Positions 60,008 through 64,000 of a DNA stretch of 64,000 bases are shown piece after piece. The DNA is from Alectoria sarmentosa. Lineage: Eukaryota; Ascomycota; Lecanoromycetes; Lecanorales; Parmeliaceae. A program made the position numbers and the translations under genes. Positions within the stretch are counted from its first letter, which is position 1. Each line of letters starts with the position of its first letter. The DNA is taken from positions 48,336-112,335 of the forward strand of contig WOGZ01000091.1 in assembly GCA_009733775.1 (NCBI GenBank), written 5' to 3'. A model generated the notes under the pieces. The model searched no databases, had not been told where the DNA came from, and saw only the letters and a list, made by a program, of their open reading frames with translations.

Positions 60008-62107
60008 ATCATATTATCTTTAAATCAAATATCGAATATCTTATTTATCGTCGACATAAAACTGTTATAATTTTAAAATATGAATCTAAATAAAATTGTT
60101 GAATAATGTTTTATAATTCGTATTTATCGATTAAAAATAATATTTATATTAATGTGAAAGTTTACGTTAATGTTAAAACTTGCGATAATATCTTTAAATA
60201 CGTTTATAAAAATAACGATTAAATTAATTTTCGAATGCAACGAACAAACGAAAATAATATAATAAATTCAATTAATGAAATTTAAGAATATCGAAACATA
60301 CGTTAAATGAAATCAATAAAGATCTGTTAAAGAATATTTGATTTTAAATTACATAATTATAATATTATTATAAAGCGATTATTTATCCATCTTTTAAATT
60401 AATAATCGTAATTTTTAATAATAATTCTTAATTATTTGATATAACAATAATAAATGAACGTTAAACTTTTCTTATAGTTTTTTTTTAATTAAATACACGA
60501 CGTTAATAATAAAGACGATTAATAAATTTTCTTTATATTAATTTATTAAAGCATTACGTCTGAAAAAAAAAATTTAAGGCATTTAAAAATGAAATCTATA
60601 TTAAAAACGTATTAATATTATTATAAAAATATATTATATTGATTTCAACGCATACGAATTTTTTTATTTACGCTTTTTTCTTTTATACGTATCGAGTTCT
60701 TTATTTTATAAAAATTTATGATTAATAAACGACGATCTTTTTTTAAATTATTATATCGTTTATCTAATAAAAAATCTCACGCATAATAACGTCGAGTGAG
60801 ATAAAATTTAAAAAAAAACAAATGTTTAAAAAATCGAAGATTATTTATAAACTTTTTTTATAATGATTTTACTTAATTATAAACTTAATAATTCGCTTAG
60901 TTTATAAAACAAATATAAAACGAAATATATAATTCAATTTAATTAATGTATAAAAATGTTTTAATCGCGAAAAAAGAAAATTATCGCGCTATTTATTATA
61001 ATAAAACATTATCATTTTTTTTAATATAATATTTTTTTTTCTTTAAAAGTAATTTCATTAAACGTAATTTTCTTTTATTTATTCGCAATAAATTTTTTCA
61101 TTTTTTTTTGTAATTAACACATCTTTTTGCTTAAATTCTTTGACGATTATATATTTGTTTTTCAAATTTATTATTAAGATTTCGTTTTATTAATCGATAT
61201 ATAAACGAAGCAAGTTGTTATCGAAGACTTTTATTTTCATTTAATTCAAATTCGTTTGAAAAAGACAACTTTAGTTTCATAAAAGATATTAACTTAATAA
61301 ACGACTTTAACTTATTAAAAATGTAACATAATTTCGAATAACATTATAACGATAAACGCAATCGTCTTTTACGCGAAAAATAATCTTATTAAACGAATAT
61401 TTGAAAATAAATGTGAATGAATTTTAATAATAATTAAACGATAATTGTAAACGTTATTTGAAACGCGATACTTTTTCTTAATAGTCAATTCTTCTTTTTG
61501 AACGATTATAAAAATATTAATAAAATTATATTTTAAAATATCATTTTACGAAAAATATGAAAGATCTTTAAAATAATAATTGTTATGATTTTTTTAAATA
61601 TCGTCTTTATTTTTTTTTAAAAAGATTATATCGTTTATTTTCGTTTTAAGATCTTTTTAAATATTATTATTCAATTCTTTTATTATATTATAAATAAATT
61701 CTATTTAATCGAATTATTGTGTATAATTGAATTAGTTTTTTGAAACGAAACTTCGATGTAAAATCGTTATAATATCGAGATTATTAATTATATATTTTAA
61801 AATATTCGTAAAAATCTCAAATCGTTTAATAACATAATTATATGCTTTTGTGAGAACTTTTATTAAATTTATCAATTATTAAAAGCGTCGAATTAAGGCG
61901 AATTATTACATTTATTTTTAAAATCTCATATTTATGAAATTATATTAAAATTCTTAGGTTTACGAAAAATATAAAATTTCGCAATTCGAATTTAATTGAG
62001 CAAAATCGTATTAATATAAAAACATTCGCAAATAATTTTTTAAATATAAGTAATAAAATTTTAATAAACATAAAAAATGAGAAATAATCGATTAATTTAT
62101 TAATTAT
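60008..62107 (+). pseudogene. Helitron E2 RepHel fragment
   Basis: Plus-strand relic covering the post-HUH region (KYVYK block near 60205) and the first half of the Pif1 helicase, collinear with E1. It has a single copy of the 144-bp block that is duplicated in E1. It is full of stops. Its HUH codons at 52614-52622 are TAT GCT TAT, so both His are lost. Confidence 0.75.
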
Positions 62108-62568
62108 CATGTTGTTTATCTCGTGAAGCTTATATTAAATAAACATCGAATGAACATCGATTATATATGAGCTGAAAATTGAATGAGTAACGAATGAGCA
62201 GCGGCTACTTAATTGCTGAAAATCGAATAATCGTTTTAATGAAAAATGATGAATTTTTATTCGATTTTTAACGATTGAATAATCGATATTCAACTGTTAT
62301 TTAATCGTTATTTATTTATTATTTATTCGATATTCATTCGTTGCTCATTTAATATTCATTCGTTATTTATTCGATATTTAATAATACTTTATATATAAAT
62401 TCATTTTTATAAAATTCAAAAGAATTTTCAAAGATAATATATCAATAAAAGAAATTATTTCGCTCGTTAATATTGCGTTATAATTTGATTAAAAAAATTA
62501 ATCTTCCGCGCATTATCAAAAATGTCAAAAATTTATAACAGATTTAGGTTTAACATACACGAGGATGT
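62108..62568. repeat. Spacer with foldback repeats
   Basis: GAATGAGTAACGAATGAGCAG (62182-62202) is matched in inverse by CGTTGCTCATTTAATATTCATTCG (about 62338-62361), and TTATTTATTCGATATTCATT-type units repeat at 62310-62380. It may be a foldback remnant. No coding capacity. Confidence 0.4.
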
Positions 62569-62570
62569 TA

Positions 62571-62609
62571 AAAGTTACCGTTTTTCAAGGTTTAGTCGGC
62601 TACTGCTGG
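62571..62609 (+). repeat. Mariner left terminal inverted repeat
   Basis: 39 bp, starts AAAGTTACCG and ends GCTACTGCTGG. Compared with the right repeat it has T for C at three sites and A for G at one. Confidence 0.9.
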
Positions 62610-62653
62610 CTTTCATTAAAACACCATTATAGATACTTTTAAATATTCATCGA

Positions 62654-63928
62654 ATGAAACATAATACATCTTTCATTATTTTTACACGCAACCCTTCTCA
62701 TCGCGAAGCTATTACGCGTAAAAAAGTCAAATTCTATAATGCTATTGATATTCGAAATCGTGAAAAAACGATCACAGACGTGTATTTAAAATGAGATGTT
62801 TCATCAAATATAAATAAAGATTAATTACGACTCAAAAAGTTTCAAGGCGCTCTCGATATCAAAAAACACAAAAAATAACGTTTCGAACGTTCTTTTAAAG
62901 TTAATTAATTTATATACGATATTTTATAAGACGTTAATAATTTTATACGCAATCAAAAGCCTGAACGTTAATTTCAATATTATCAAATTCGAATCGTCCT
63001 TCGCATATTACGTCGTAACGCTCAAAAATACATTAAAAACGCTCAAATGTATAAACAACGTTTAATTAAAAAGATGTTTAATTCGAATACGCAAAAGAGA
63101 TTGAAATACGGGCATAAATATACGAATTATACGATTGAGAATTTTTGATGCTTTGTCGCATAAACGAATAAAAAGTATTAAAACGTTAAATTTACACAAT
63201 AAGGTCGCATGTTTCGAGACGCTAATATCGTTAAAAAGTCTAAAAATACGCAATTCATATCCTCAAAACAAAATATCACAATTTATATATTCGCGAATGT
63301 TTTCTAATATTATAAAAGCAATTTACGATTTTATCACGACGAACTTAATCGATTTTAAATTATAATCGAAAAACCTTCGAGGTAACGGCGACGTTTTAAA
63401 AACAAAAATGAAAAAGAATATTAAAAACGTATTCGTTAATGAGAAGCGAGTCTCTCACACGATTTTAATATTTAATTATCTGAAAATAATATAACAATAA
63501 AATATTACGTTAAATATCAATTTTCGAAATATTGCGATAAAGTGATTTAATTACGAATTATATACGAGTATAACATTTTACAAAAAATTGATAATTCAAA
63601 TCATGAAATAATTCGAAACAAAAAAAATTAAGAAATTAATATTGAAAACATCGTTATATAACTTAAAATAAATAATTAAATTAAAACATTTAAATGTTTT
63701 ACTCAGTCGTTTAATTTGAATTCACAAAAAGTTATTTAAAATCTTTTAAATGAACGTGTATATCAACGAAATTGAAAGGATCAGTACGAGCTCCGTATCG
63801 TGATTCAGAAAGAATAAAATCGCATTATTCTTCAAGAAATTCAAGTTAGAATTGCGAAAATGTTATAACGATGTCAAATGCTACGCGAGGGCAATTATAT
63901 CAAACCTATCAAGTTCAAATTATGATAA
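62654..63928 (+). pseudogene. Tc1/mariner-superfamily transposase, RIP-inactivated but in one frame
   Basis: A single frame of about 424 codons runs without frameshift from ATG 62654 to TAA 63926-63928, broken only by about two dozen TAA/TGA codons at likely Gln and Trp sites. Features in order: an N-terminal helix-turn-helix region (NPSHREAI, KKVKFYNAID); a QKRLKYGH block; the first catalytic Asp block NF-CFVA-TN at 63140-63170, with Asp changed to Asn and the next Glu to Lys; a second Asp block near 63590; a QSFNLNS block near 63704-63724 corresponding to SPDLNP; and a final RIAKM...PIKFKL. It matches the fungal Tc1/mariner transposase plan, a cut-and-paste enzyme binding its terminal repeats. 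Confidence 0.85.
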
Positions 63929-63960
63929 ATATGTATGTATTTGAATGATAGAAATGTATG

Positions 63961-63999
63961 CCAGCAGTAGCCGGCTAAACCTCGGAAAACGGTGACTTT
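63961..63999 (-). repeat. Mariner right terminal inverted repeat
   Basis: 39 bp; the reverse complement reads AAAGTCACCG...GCTACTGCTGG. It is the less mutated of the two ends and stops one base before the window edge. Confidence 0.9.
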
Positions 64000-64000
64000 T

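Larger units (their letters stand above)
52614..62107 (+). mobile_element. Helitron copy E2, partial, interrupted by Copia-2 copy D
   Basis: Sequence at 52614-52862 and 60008-62107 matches E1 6132-8630 collinearly. The two parts join through the ATCAT duplication of copia D. E2 lacks everything upstream of the HUH motif and ends near 62107, before most of the helicase C-terminus. Confidence 0.85.
62571..63999 (+). mobile_element. Tc1/mariner-superfamily transposon, full length
   Basis: 1429 bp with 39-bp terminal inverted repeats differing only by four transitions. TA precedes it (62569-62570), and the last base of the window, T, fits the start of the matching TA on the right. It encodes one transposase frame from end to end. 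Confidence 0.85.

Overview
This window is an AT-rich, gene-poor block made almost entirely of nested, mutated transposable elements. It looks like an AT-isochore of a filamentous ascomycete (Pezizomycotina). The reasons are the strong C-to-T / G-to-A bias on both strands, the dense stop codons in recognisable transposon reading frames, Ty1/copia and Ty3/gypsy elements with 5-bp target duplications, a Helitron and a Tc1/mariner element of fungal type. No intact host protein gene was found. The pattern fits repeat-induced point mutation (RIP), but CpG sites are conspicuously spared. Element boundaries below come from reading LTRs and target-site duplications (TSDs) by eye; protein calls come from reading translations through RIP stop codons. 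The species is not known.

Layout, left to right. 1-2463: unidentified mutated sequence with a 21-bp coding-type repeat. 2464-16072: Copia-1 copy A (minus strand), cut in two (2464-3264 and 9671-16072) by Helitron copy E1 (about 3265-9670). 16073-17127: spacer with an unmutated island. 17128-22815: Copia-1 copy B (minus), lacking both ends and interrupted by B2 (17175-19454), a 2.3-kb non-autonomous Copia-1 derivative with GAATT TSDs. 22816-25898: nothing recognised. 25899-29779: LTR element F with three LTRs. 29780-31187: nothing recognised. 31193-44859: gypsy element G (plus, GATTT TSDs), carrying Copia-1 copy C (34020-41210, plus, TAATC TSDs) between its gag and pol. 45269-45979: a candidate terminal-inverted-repeat (MITE-like) element. 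45980-51500: largely unrecognised. 51514-51636: a tRNA gene relic with an intron. 52220-52613: a Copia-1 5'-end fragment. 52614-62107: Helitron copy E2, split by Copia-2 copy D (52863-60007, plus, ATCAT TSDs). 62571-63999: a full-length Tc1/mariner element whose right terminal repeat ends at the window edge.

The parts tell a layered insertion history: gypsy G then Copia C; Copia A then Helitron E1; Copia B then B2; Helitron E2 then Copia D and another Copia-1 fragment. The copia elements prime with the anticodon-arm end of initiator tRNA-Met, shown by a shared 12-nt site next to each readable 5' LTR. Copia-1 and Copia-2 have different LTRs but share a 3' untranslated block. The best internal calibrator of the mutation process is element F: two 188-bp LTRs differ at 38 sites by my hand count, all C-to-T or G-to-A, while all six CpG sites are kept.
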